8,801 nt of DNA from Betaproteobacteria bacterium (GCA_009886305.1 QXZO01000174.1:1-8801), one strand, 5' to 3'; positions 1-7,067 are shown, numbered from the stretch's first letter. Made by a program: numbers and translations. Notes: generated by a model not told the origin, from the sequence alone.

Positions 1-1061
1 GGCCCTTTGATCTGTATGTGTCCAGTATCCCCCTGTGAAACACTCACATCAACATCATCTACAATACGAACGCTAACCCCCGGTAAGGCCCGACCGACCG
101 TGCCAATTTTACGTACCCCATGATAAGGGTTACTTGTAATCATTCCTGCTTCAGACATGCCGTAACGCTCTAAAATTGTGTGGCCAGTTGTTTGCTCGAA
201 TAATTCGTGAGTTTCCGTTAACAAGGGAGCCGATCCAGAAATAAACAACCGCATCGCACGGCAAAGATTCTTGGTCAAACTAGCACTACTTAATAATCGC
301 GTGTAGAACGTTGGCACCCCCATCATCACGGTTGATTTTGGTATTGCCTCAACAACTTCTTCAACCTTAAACCTATTGAGCCAAAGCATCTTTGCCCCAA
401 CCGTCAACGCACAATGGTTAGCGATAAATAACCCATGCACGTGAAAGACCGGTAACGCATGAAGCAAAACATCATTCTCGGAAAAACCCCAAAGTTTAAT
501 GAGCGCATTTACGTTCGAGATCAGATTATCATGTGTCACCATCGCGCCTTTACTTCGACCGGTAGTACCCGAGGTATAAATAATAACCGCAACCTCGTTC
601 GGGCTTGACGCTCGAGTGGGTGCGAATTCCGATTGCCTTGCCGAAAAACTACTCAAGTCTTGATTATCTCCACCACTCAACACTACCGCCGAACAAGTCT
701 TTATATCTGCCACCAAAGCTGTCACCTCATTGAATCGCTCAATGGTCGTAATGAAAAGCTTGGGTTTCGCGTCCACAACAAAATGATTCAGTTCGGATGT
801 CTTGTATGCGGTATTTAATGGCACGAAAATATAACCGCCTTTTAAACAGGCCAAGTAGAGCAGTAAACTGGGCAAGCTTTTTTCTACTTGAACAACAACA
901 CGATCACCGCTACGTACACCTAAAGCACTCAAGGCATTTAAATAACGTGATACTTGATTGCCAAGCTCTCTGTATGAGATACCATATTCATCACCAAATT
1001 TTATTGCCACATTCTTGGGCTTTAATTGGACAACGTTTTCAATAAGTGAATAAAAATTCAT
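1..1061 (-). CDS. matB: Malonyl-CoA synthetase (MatB-like acyl-CoA ligase), 3' end cut by window edge
   Basis: This adenylate-forming ligase should convert malonate (or methylmalonate), ATP and CoA to the CoA thioester in the cytoplasm. 353 complete codons are visible, starting MNFYSLIENVVQ; the rest of the roughly 500-residue family length, including the C-terminal lid domain, lies beyond base 1. Visible motifs are the P-loop YTSGTTGRSKGA (residues 162-173) and the A5 motif ERYGMSE (298-304), where Ser replaces the usual Thr. MatB-like stretches are VQVEKS (58-62 region), PLNTAY (81-86), HALPVFHVHG (201-210), MMGVPTFYTRLL (246-257), MRLFISGSAPLL (270-281) and TSNPYHG (309-315). These favour MatB over fatty acyl-CoA or acetyl-CoA ligases. 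An in-frame TAG two codons upstream (1067-1065) makes ATG 1061 the earliest possible start. Its Shine-Dalgarno is weak (AGG only 2 nt away). It lies 47 nt after the M20 gene with no terminator between, so it is probably the last visible gene of the liv operon. Substrate choice between malonate and methylmalonate is not settled by the sequence. Confidence 0.87.
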   Translation of the reverse strand, partial: MNFYSLIENVVQLKPKNVAIKFGDEYGISYRELGNQVSRYLNALSALGVRSGDRVVVQVEKSLPSLLLYLACLKGGYIFVPLNTAYKTSELNHFVVDAKPKLFITTIERFNEVTALVADIKTCSAVVLSGGDNQDLSSFSARQSEFAPTRASSPNEVAVIIYTSGTTGRSKGAMVTHDNLISNVNALIKLWGFSENDVLLHALPVFHVHGLFIANHCALTVGAKMLWLNRFKVEEVVEAIPKSTVMMGVPTFYTRLLSSASLTKNLCRAMRLFISGSAPLLTETHELFEQTTGHTILERYGMSEAGMITSNPYHGVRKIGTVGRALPGVSVRIVDDVDVSVSQGDTGHIQIKG

Positions 1062-1108
1062 AACCTAATTTGCAGGAACCATCGCTTACTTAATATTCAG
1101 GTGAGGGC

Positions 1109-2236
1109 CTAAATTTCACACCAGTTCGAGATGATATCTTTATACATATCTACAGACGCCTCCACACGATCTAACACACAATACTCGTCTGTCTGATGTG
1201 CCATGCTCGCCTCTCCAGGTCCTAAAATCAAAGTTGGTGGTGACCCATAGGCAGGCGTGAGCGCGGCAGCATCAGTAAAATAAGTCGCTACTTTAGCTTC
1301 TGGCCGATATCCCAAATAAGGCTGAACAAGATCAAACACCGTCTGAATCCATGGAGTATCTGGCTCCGAATAAATGCTTTCCAAATCGATGAAGGTCTCC
1401 AGCTCTACGTCATGCCCCATACATTTTTGTAATTGATCCCTTACATCTTTGTGCTTGGATGTGGGAACACTTCTTATATCAATTGAGATGGCCGCCTCAT
1501 CAGGTACTGAATTTATATTTAGACCTCCATGTACCATTCCAACGTTAAGAGTGGCCTGTCCCATCATCTCATGTGGTGGGTTTGAGAATTTAAAATTTTC
1601 TAGTGCTGTAATTGCTTTCGCGGCCCTATAGACAGCATTATCTCCAAGGTTAGGCATGGAGCCATGGGCTGTCACGCCGCGGGTCTTCGCAGTTAACCAA
1701 TAAGCCCCTTTATGTCCGACATACGGAAAATTAGAAGTCGGCTCACCGACTAAAACTGCCCCAGCTCGACCAAGTGCTCCCTGTTGACGCACTAAATCGA
1801 ACGCCCCTTGGCACCCGACTTCTTCGCCAGCCGTAATAACCAGCTCCAAACCAGGCGTTCCACTCAGGCGATCTGATAACTCAATAGCGGCGGTGACAAA
1901 AGCAGCAACACCGCATTTCATGTCGCTCGTGCCGCGACCAAATAACCGACCCGCATCAGTCTCGCCAGAGAACGGATCTTTTGTCCAAGAAGTGGCGCCC
2001 AGAGGAACCGTGTCAATGTGGCCGGTTATGCACAATGGCTTTTTACTGCTGTTCCCACCTATCCGAGCTACCAAGCTCGCTCGTTTCTCGCCGAAAGGAT
2101 GCAGCGACACAGAGAACTTAGCTTTCTCTAAAATATTGCCTAAAAATCGAGCGCACGCCTCTTCATCCCCCGGAGGGTTTATAGTGTTCATCTGAACTAA
2201 ATGCTTAGTCAATTCTATAACTGATCCCAATGCCAT
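1109..2236 (-). CDS. M20 family zinc amidohydrolase (ArgE/DapE-like deacylase)
   Basis: This cytoplasmic metallohydrolase should cleave an N-acyl amide, as N-acetylornithine deacetylase (ArgE) and succinyl-diaminopimelate desuccinylase (DapE) do. Its exact substrate cannot be read from sequence. The 375-residue length is normal for the family. The di-zinc site looks complete: H73 and D75 in TGHIDTVP, D105 in GRGTSDMKCG, catalytic E138 and ligand E139 in AGEEVG, E165 in GEPTS, and H347 in MAHQTDE. The dimerisation-domain AHGS motif (190-193) is present. No signal peptide is visible. The gene begins 10 nt after livF and precedes the MatB-like gene, so it is probably co-transcribed with both. 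That setting suggests it acts on the compound the transporter imports rather than in arginine or lysine synthesis (inference). The start is uncertain: AAGGAG touches ATG 2236 directly but lies 6 nt from an in-frame TTG at 2230, which may be the true start and would shorten the protein by two residues. Confidence 0.9.
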   Translation of the reverse strand: MALGSVIELTKHLVQMNTINPPGDEEACARFLGNILEKAKFSVSLHPFGEKRASLVARIGGNSSKKPLCITGHIDTVPLGATSWTKDPFSGETDAGRLFGRGTSDMKCGVAAFVTAAIELSDRLSGTPGLELVITAGEEVGCQGAFDLVRQQGALGRAGAVLVGEPTSNFPYVGHKGAYWLTAKTRGVTAHGSMPNLGDNAVYRAAKAITALENFKFSNPPHEMMGQATLNVGMVHGGLNINSVPDEAAISIDIRSVPTSKHKDVRDQLQKCMGHDVELETFIDLESIYSEPDTPWIQTVFDLVQPYLGYRPEAKVATYFTDAAALTPAYGSPPTLILGPGEASMAHQTDEYCVLDRVEASVDMYKDIISNWCEI

Positions 2237-2242
2237 CTCCTT
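2237..2242 (-). promoter_or_regulatory. Shine-Dalgarno AAGGAG of the M20 gene
   Basis: AAGGAG is the strongest ribosome binding site I see in the window. It has zero spacing to ATG 2236 and 6-nt spacing to the in-frame TTG at 2230-2228. Standard spacing (about 5-9 nt) therefore favours the TTG. Confidence 0.6.
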
Positions 2243-2246
2243 AACA

Positions 2247-2960
2247 CTAAGCGCTTCCGAAATAGGCCGCGCGCAACTCGGAATTATTTTTCAACGAATC
2301 CACTGACCCACTTGCTACAATTTTTCCTTGCGATAACACATAGCCAAAATGAGCAATTTCTAATGTTTGTCGAACATTTTGTTCGACTAACAATACGGTA
2401 ATACCTTTTTCATTGATATCTCTAATAATACGAAAATTCTCTTTCACAAATAACGGCGACAAACCAAGAGATGGTTCATCAAAAATCATGAGCGATGGAT
2501 TACTCATCAGGCTCCTGCCAATCGTCAACATAGCTTGTTCGCCGCCCGACATCGTTCCCGCTAATTGATGAGACCTTTCTTGTAGCTTGGGGAAAAAATC
2601 GTATACTTGTTTTAATCGCAGCATAACAACTTTTGAATCCCCCTCTAAAAAAGCACCAGCCTGTAGGTTTTCAAGGACGGTCATCTTTCCAAAGACTCTT
2701 CTACCCTCTGGCACGCACGTAACACCTTCGCTCGCTATATCATGCGTTGCCAATGTAGAAATATCTACGCCATTAAGCGCCACTCGGCCTGAACGAATAT
2801 TGTTTAAACCTAAAATCGTTCGAATCAACGTAGTTTTACCCGCGCCATTTGCACCAAGTAAGCACGTGATTTTTCCGTCCATAACTTCAAGTGACACATT
2901 ACTAACCACATCTGCCTTATCATACCCAGCCGTTAAATTGTATACGGAAAGCTTCGACAT
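2247..2960 (-). CDS. livF: HAAT-family ABC transporter ATP-binding protein LivF
   Basis: This is one of the two cytoplasmic ATPases that power the Liv-type importer, pairing with LivG under the LivH/LivM channel. Residue numbers count from the TTG at 2963 (238 aa); from the preferred ATG at 2960 they are one lower. Motifs are Walker A GANGAGKTT (37-45), the LivF-typical VPEGRRVF (84-91) with Glu at the Q-loop position, signature MSGGEQ (138-143), Walker B LMIFDEPS (158-165) and VEQN (193-196) with Gln at the H-loop position. The Glu and Gln substitutions are normal for LivF and separate it from LivG. The end RAAYFGSA is typical of the family. The gene starts 4 nt after the livG stop. A purine run AGGAGAGG at 2977-2970 serves it, with GAGG 9 nt from ATG 2960 and 6 nt from TTG 2963, so both starts are possible and differ by one codon. 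Confidence 0.95.
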   Translation of the reverse strand: MSKLSVYNLTAGYDKADVVSNVSLEVMDGKITCLLGANGAGKTTLIRTILGLNNIRSGRVALNGVDISTLATHDIASEGVTCVPEGRRVFGKMTVLENLQAGAFLEGDSKVVMLRLKQVYDFFPKLQERSHQLAGTMSGGEQAMLTIGRSLMSNPSLMIFDEPSLGLSPLFVKENFRIIRDINEKGITVLLVEQNVRQTLEIAHFGYVLSQGKIVASGSVDSLKNNSELRAAYFGSA

Positions 2961-2964
2961 CAAT

Positions 2965-3741
2965 TCAATCCTCTCCTAAGTATGCTGCACGCACACTAGG
3001 TTTATTCGATACGTCCGAGTATGTCCCTTCAGCTATTTTTTCGCCGTAATTGAGTACTACACAGGTATCTGAAACCTTATTAATGAGTTCCATTTCGTGC
3101 TCAATTAATACGGTTGACAGCAGTGGGTGTTGTGTTCTCCAATCTTGCAACTCATCCATTAACGCGCGAGTCTCGTCAGGTGTCATCCCAGCTGAGGGCT
3201 CGTCCAACAACAAAATTTTTGGCTCACTGATTAAAGCACGACATACTTCAACCCGTCGTCGATCGATCATTGAAAGTGAGGAGACAGGTTTGAAAAGCAG
3301 TGCCGCCAAATCACGACTAAAACGGCCCAATAAGTCCTCAGCTATTTCCGTTTGTTTTTTCAATTCAGCCTTAAAACGCTTGCGATCAAATATGTTTCGC
3401 CAAAGGCCTAAGTTTAAATTACGCTGATTACCAATAATAAGATTATCTAGAACGGATAAAGAAGTCGCCAACCGCAACCGCTGAAAGGTGCGCGTTATGC
3501 CGTAATCGTAAACCTCATTTGGAGATACTCCAGTAATTTCTTTGCCATGCAAAAATACGGCTCCAGATGCCGGTCGATAAATTCCTGTAAGCGCATTAAA
3601 AAAAGTCGTTTTACCTGATCCATTAGGGCCGATGAGCCCCAAAAACTGTCCTTCGCACAATTCGAAATTCAGACCATTTAGCGCCTTAAGACCACCGAAA
3701 CTCACGGTTAAATCTACCGTTTTTAATGCCGTCGGCCTCAC
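2965..3741 (-). CDS. livG: HAAT-family ABC transporter ATP-binding protein LivG, atypical signature motif
   Basis: This is the second ATPase of the Liv-type importer. At 258 residues its length is normal. Visible motifs are Walker A GPNGSGKTT (38-46), Q-loop TFQ with Q87, Walker B ILLLDEP (176-182), D-loop SAGMTPDE (183-190) and H-loop H215 in LIEHEM. The 90-150 region carries the long LivG insertion, and the protein ends RAAYLGED. The ABC signature is unusual: where LivG normally reads LSYGQQRR, this protein has LSMIDRRR (156-163), with no glycine. The following VEVCRAL aligns normally and the frame is intact, so this is divergence rather than a frameshift. The gene starts with GTG, and its GTGA overlaps the livM TGA by four bases, which indicates translational coupling. 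AGG lies 9 nt upstream of the GTG. Together with livF it completes the ATPase pair. Confidence 0.95.
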   Translation of the reverse strand: MRPTALKTVDLTVSFGGLKALNGLNFELCEGQFLGLIGPNGSGKTTFFNALTGIYRPASGAVFLHGKEITGVSPNEVYDYGITRTFQRLRLATSLSVLDNLIIGNQRNLNLGLWRNIFDRKRFKAELKKQTEIAEDLLGRFSRDLAALLFKPVSSLSMIDRRRVEVCRALISEPKILLLDEPSAGMTPDETRALMDELQDWRTQHPLLSTVLIEHEMELINKVSDTCVVLNYGEKIAEGTYSDVSNKPSVRAAYLGED

Positions 3742-4889
3742 GTAGAACTACCTGGAAAATATTGCCGAAGACCCCGAGGCATTAGACCGCTTGGTCTGAA
3801 CCGGAGTATTAAAATAACCACAATTCCAAATAGTAATAATCGATACTCTTGGATTACTTGAAATTTTTCAGGCAAAACGACAATCAATAACGCGGCCGGT
3901 ATCACTGCCACAGCATTGCCTATACCACCAAGAAGGACGATGGATACAAGAAGTAAAGAGTCGGAAAAATTAAAACTCGCGGGGGCTATAAAGCCAGACA
4001 TCGCGGCATAGATTGCCCCCGCTAATCCAGCAAAAAAATTGCCCAACATAAAAGCCGTTATCTTCCACCTTGGGGCATTAATGCCAAAAGAGGAAGAAGC
4101 AACCTCATCTAAACGAACTGAATCCATATTCAAACCAAACCAAGAAGCCTCGATTAAACGAGTCAAAAGATATACGGCAGCGGCCAACAAAAGGGCAGTG
4201 ATCGCATATGCCATATAAAAAGATCCACCACCTAATACACTAGGAAAACTGTCGTTAAAGTCCCACCCCAGCATCTCAAGGCCATCTACTTTTAAGCCTT
4301 GCGGCCCTCCAAAAACGTCGTTAACCTCTAAAAAGGTGCGCAAAAGAATCCCGAAGGCAATCGTGATCAGCGCTGCGTAGTGACCTCTGGTTCTAAGTAT
4401 TGGCAGGATTAATAAAGCGCCTAAAAGTGCAGAGGTAAGCCCACTGAACAAAATAATTAATAAATCTGGCAACGCATGGAAGTGATGATTTAGGACCGCC
4501 ATTGAATACGCGCCAATACCGAAAAACGCGATGGCAGCAAAATTAACTAAGCCCGCAAATCCAAACTGAATTGTTAAACCCAGACTTACCGTTACATATA
4601 ACAAGACCGTCGTTAGCATTAATAAGGCAAAATGTTCATTGCGCAGAAGAACGATCAGCACTAAAACGCCAATAATAAAACTAATAAGGGTAAATCGGGG
4701 CATCCTTCGCGCAGCCTGTTGATAATCGCTCAAGATGTTCGCCCGCTTCAAAAACAGAATTGCTACGGGTAGGGCGATCAACAGCAAACCAATTTCCCAT
4801 TCGTGCTCTAGGTAGAGAAACCCATAAAGCACCACAACGCTTGATACCACCCCCAATAAAATTCCCAGTTTTGGTTTGAAGTCGAACAT
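3738..4889 (-). CDS. livM: HAAT-family ABC transporter permease LivM
   Basis: This inner-membrane permease forms the translocation path with LivH. Starting from ATG 4889 it has 383 residues. It is strongly hydrophobic, with roughly ten candidate membrane segments. The family core FGFAGLVNFAAIAFFGIGAY lies near residues 110-129, and the cytoplasmic coupling loop around RLDEVASSSFGINAPRWK is the LivM version of the EAA loop contacting the ATPases. The end LRFRPSGLMPRG is typical. The first 80 or so residues hold extra hydrophobic segments ahead of the conserved core, as in LivM proteins with an N-terminal extension. An upstream ATG at 4943 would add 18 residues and overlap livH by 49 nt; I prefer 4889 because the extra residues are polar and resemble an out-of-frame reading of the livH end. 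The ribosome binding site is poor (GGAG at 4907-4904, 14 nt away). It starts 5 nt after the livH stop, so reinitiation or coupling is likely. Confidence 0.93.
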   Translation of the reverse strand: MFDFKPKLGILLGVVSSVVVLYGFLYLEHEWEIGLLLIALPVAILFLKRANILSDYQQAARRMPRFTLISFIIGVLVLIVLLRNEHFALLMLTTVLLYVTVSLGLTIQFGFAGLVNFAAIAFFGIGAYSMAVLNHHFHALPDLLIILFSGLTSALLGALLILPILRTRGHYAALITIAFGILLRTFLEVNDVFGGPQGLKVDGLEMLGWDFNDSFPSVLGGGSFYMAYAITALLLAAAVYLLTRLIEASWFGLNMDSVRLDEVASSSFGINAPRWKITAFMLGNFFAGLAGAIYAAMSGFIAPASFNFSDSLLLVSIVLLGGIGNAVAVIPAALLIVVLPEKFQVIQEYRLLLFGIVVILILRFRPSGLMPRGLRQYFPGSST

Positions 4890-4894
4890 AGTAA

Positions 4895-5809
4895 TTACAC
4901 GCGCTCCGCTGAGCGATCTGCCAACAAGCCGGTTGGCCGCCATGCCATAAGCATAATGATTACAGTGAAGGCGAAAACATCCTTATATGCTGGAACGCTA
5001 AACCATATAGCCCCTAACGTTTGTAAAAACGCAAAAAGTAATCCACCCACAATCGCTCCATAAATGCTTCCCAGTCCTCCTACTACAGCAGCGCTAAACC
5101 CTATGACCCCCAACATTAATCCCATGCTGAAATTAATCTCTTGATAATAAAGTCCTGTGCTGATGCCGGATAACGCCGCAAGGCCCGAACCTAATGCGAA
5201 TGTCATCAATACGGTCTTATTAAAATTAATACCCATGAGCCTGGCTGTCTCCTCGTCCTGAGCGACTGCTCTTATGGCTAGGCCCATTCGAGTCTTCTGA
5301 ATGAACAAATGAGTTAAGACAATCGCCATTGCTCCGGTAAAAATAAGTATGACACTATCCAAGCGTAAATTAAGATTTCCCCAATTTATTGAGGTCTCGG
5401 GCAATAATGCCGGAAACGGTTTTGGATTAGACCCGTTGGGGAAAAACAATCGAACCGACTCTCGAATAACTGATCCAAACATTAGAGTGATCAGCAATGT
5501 ATTTAGAGGGGGTGATTCCTTAAGAGGCAGAACTAAAAATTTACACAATAAAGCGCCAAGTAGCGCCATAGCCAACGTACTCATACACAATATAATAGCT
5601 AAAGATAACCACGCAGGGGTAGAGACTTGATCTAAGCCTAAAAATAGTGCGAGCGCAGTAAACGCGCCCAGCATTAAAACGTCTCCGTGAGAAAATTTAA
5701 TAACGTCGAGCACACCAAAAAACAACGTGAAGCCAACGGCGACTAATGCGTAAGTTATTCCCTGAACGAGTCCATTTATTAGATATTGTGCAAAAAATCC
5801 GGGATCCAT
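4895..5809 (-). CDS. livH: HAAT-family ABC transporter permease LivH
   Basis: This is the first permease of the Liv-type importer, an inner-membrane protein of 304 residues, which is normal for LivH. The start MDPGFFAQYLINGLVQG and the following YALVAVGFTLFFGVLDVIKF match the family N-terminus. The coupling loop reads GLAIRAVAQDEETARLMGIN (near residues 176-195), followed by the conserved GSGLAALSG. The glycine-rich VVGGLGSIYGAIVGG segment (242-256) and the end WRPTGLLADRS are also typical. About eight hydrophobic membrane segments can be picked out. It starts 19 nt after the binding-protein stop and has no clear Shine-Dalgarno (only AAGAG about 13 nt away). Gene order binding protein, livH, livM, livG, livF is the standard liv arrangement. 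Confidence 0.95.
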   Translation of the reverse strand: MDPGFFAQYLINGLVQGITYALVAVGFTLFFGVLDVIKFSHGDVLMLGAFTALALFLGLDQVSTPAWLSLAIILCMSTLAMALLGALLCKFLVLPLKESPPLNTLLITLMFGSVIRESVRLFFPNGSNPKPFPALLPETSINWGNLNLRLDSVILIFTGAMAIVLTHLFIQKTRMGLAIRAVAQDEETARLMGINFNKTVLMTFALGSGLAALSGISTGLYYQEINFSMGLMLGVIGFSAAVVGGLGSIYGAIVGGLLFAFLQTLGAIWFSVPAYKDVFAFTVIIMLMAWRPTGLLADRSAERV

Positions 5810-5828
5810 TTATGTCGACTGACTCTTG

Positions 5829-6989
5829 TTATTTCAACGAGCGATTGCCCAATGCGTACTCACTATCTTCCCAAAGTACCCAGCTCCCATCTTGAATCAC
5901 ATATTTAGTAATTAATGCAATGGTATTTTGGCCGTGGCTATCGAAAGTAATGGGCCCAACAATCGACTCGTGTTCCCGAATACGGTTGAGCTCCTCTCGT
6001 ATTAGCTTTCGGTCTGGACCAACTTTTTCGATTACGTCGATGATTAGATCGGTCGCTGCAAATGCAAACGCGCCATAGGCTTCCGCGGGCTCATTAAAAT
6101 CGCGTGCCTCATAGGCTTGCATAAACATTTTTCCGCCAGGCAACTTCTCCGTTGGTGCACCCTCCCGAAAAGCGAGGACCCCCTCAGCCAACTCGCCCAC
6201 ACCATCTATGAAAGCATCCGATACAATTCCTGATGTACCCTGGAATACCTGATCCATGCCAAGCTTATCCATTTGAGCGCGAATCCGAACACCTGTTGGC
6301 GCGAGGCCACCAAAATAAATCACCTCCGGATTCAGCGCCTTAATTTTTGTAAGTTCAGCGGTGAAATCTTGCTGATCAGGGTTTACCCCGAATGTGCCTA
6401 AAATCGTCCCACTTCGTTCGATTAAAGCTTTCTCAAAATATTTAAAATGCCCCTTACCGTAATCGGTGGTGTCGTGGATAACTGCCCAGGTAGAAAACCC
6501 CTGTGCAATCATAAATTCCGCTGCCACCATATTTTGATTTATCATCGTGCCGTTAACACGGTGGATTTCCAGGTGATCATTTCCATAAGTAATATCTGGA
6601 AGCACGGCCCCCCAGACAATGACGGGCAGTCCAAACTTGTGATACACGTCGACCGTACCCATAGCAACAGCGGAACAATAATGAGTCACACCTGCTACTA
6701 TATTTTTATCTGCTGCTGCCTTTGTTGCGACCTGAACGCCGATATTTGGCTTACATTCGTCATCTAATGAAACCAGCTCATATTTGTACTTACTTTCAGA
6801 TGATTGGTTACGTAAACTTATGGCTAAATCGGCGGAGTTGCGTCCGCCTAGGCCACCTGCTGATACCCCACCCGTCAATGGTCCAATAAAAGTAATCTTT
6901 ATATTCCCAGGTTGCTCACTACAACCAATCAAAAAAGCAGAACAAATGAAGAAGAAAAAAACGTTTGGCAGTCTTAATGTGTTTAACAT
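5829..6989 (-). CDS. Liv-type ABC transporter substrate-binding lipoprotein (Peripla_BP_6)
   Basis: This is the ligand-capturing subunit of the importer, a periplasmic type I binding protein of the LivJ/LivK family, 386 residues long. A hydrophobic signal stretch (about 10-21) runs into the lipobox LIGC with C23 as the lipidated cysteine, so the protein should be membrane-anchored; Ser at +2 would direct it to the outer membrane under Lol rules. The mature fold starts IKITFIGPLTGG (30-41). C79 and C105 match the disulfide pair of E. coli LivJ, and YCSAVA (104-109) matches its ligand-binding loop. By eye, other amino-acid contact positions differ: V129 for Thr102, L229 for Tyr202 and S253 for Glu226 of mature LivJ. 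The ligand is therefore probably not a plain branched-chain amino acid, so I give no livJ or livK symbol. No Shine-Dalgarno precedes ATG 6989. It is the first gene of the operon after the atpC terminator. Confidence 0.92.
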   Translation of the reverse strand: MLNTLRLPNVFFFFICSAFLIGCSEQPGNIKITFIGPLTGGVSAGGLGGRNSADLAISLRNQSSESKYKYELVSLDDECKPNIGVQVATKAAADKNIVAGVTHYCSAVAMGTVDVYHKFGLPVIVWGAVLPDITYGNDHLEIHRVNGTMINQNMVAAEFMIAQGFSTWAVIHDTTDYGKGHFKYFEKALIERSGTILGTFGVNPDQQDFTAELTKIKALNPEVIYFGGLAPTGVRIRAQMDKLGMDQVFQGTSGIVSDAFIDGVGELAEGVLAFREGAPTEKLPGGKMFMQAYEARDFNEPAEAYGAFAFAATDLIIDVIEKVGPDRKLIREELNRIREHESIVGPITFDSHGQNTIALITKYVIQDGSWVLWEDSEYALGNRSLK

Positions 6990-7015
6990 CAGTCGGATTC
7001 GATTTTCAAAAATTA

Positions 7016-7040
7016 GTTAGCTCAATTATCTTAACAGACA
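7016..7040 (-). promoter_or_regulatory. Possible extended -10 promoter for the liv-M20-matB operon
   Basis: Only 52 nt separate the atpC terminator from the binding-protein ATG, so a promoter of this operon should lie here or within the terminator. TGTTAAGAT (7036-7028) resembles an extended -10: TG, one base, then TAAGAT, which matches TATAAT at four of six positions. The overlapping GATAAT (7030-7025) matches at five of six. No convincing -35 is visible at 17 nt; that position falls in the terminator stem. The call is tentative. Confidence 0.3.
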
Positions 7041-7041
7041 T

Positions 7042-7067
7042 AAAAAAAGGCAGCACCAGCTGCCTTT
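7042..7067 (-). terminator. Rho-independent terminator of the atp operon
   Basis: On the minus strand, AAAGGCAGC (7067-7059), a TGGT loop (7058-7055) and GCTGCCTTT (7054-7046) form a perfect 9-bp stem with a 4-nt loop. It runs straight into four more T residues (7045-7042), giving a seven-T tract. It lies about 27 nt after the atpC stop and separates the atp genes from the liv operon. On the plus strand the stem is followed by AGTATTATTTTT, so it is a poor terminator in that direction. Confidence 0.9.

Noticed and set aside
633..1045. Two plus-strand open frames of 61 and 82 codons
   Set aside because: They lie antisense within the MatB-like gene, have no recognisable motifs or ribosome binding sites, and look like chance frames opposite a well-supported coding region.
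1109..2236. Naming the M20 gene argE or dapE
   Set aside because: Both share the same zinc motifs. The neighbourhood has no arginine or lysine synthesis genes, so a specific symbol would overclaim.
2587..2979. A 130-codon plus-strand open frame
   Set aside because: It is antisense to livF, whose motifs fill the minus strand. The translated product resembles no family and has no start signals.
3262..3276. A frameshift or pseudogene in livG at the unusual signature
   Set aside because: The frame is continuous, and the flanking residues (SSLS before, RRRVEV and CRAL after) align normally, so substitution rather than a frameshift explains it.
3050..3427. A 125-codon plus-strand open frame rich in Ser and Arg
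   Set aside because: It is antisense to livG. Its composition follows from reading the complementary strand of a conserved ATPase gene.
5829..6989. Naming the binding protein LivJ or LivK
   Set aside because: The fold and context fit, but apparent changes at ligand-contact positions make a branched-chain amino acid ligand doubtful.
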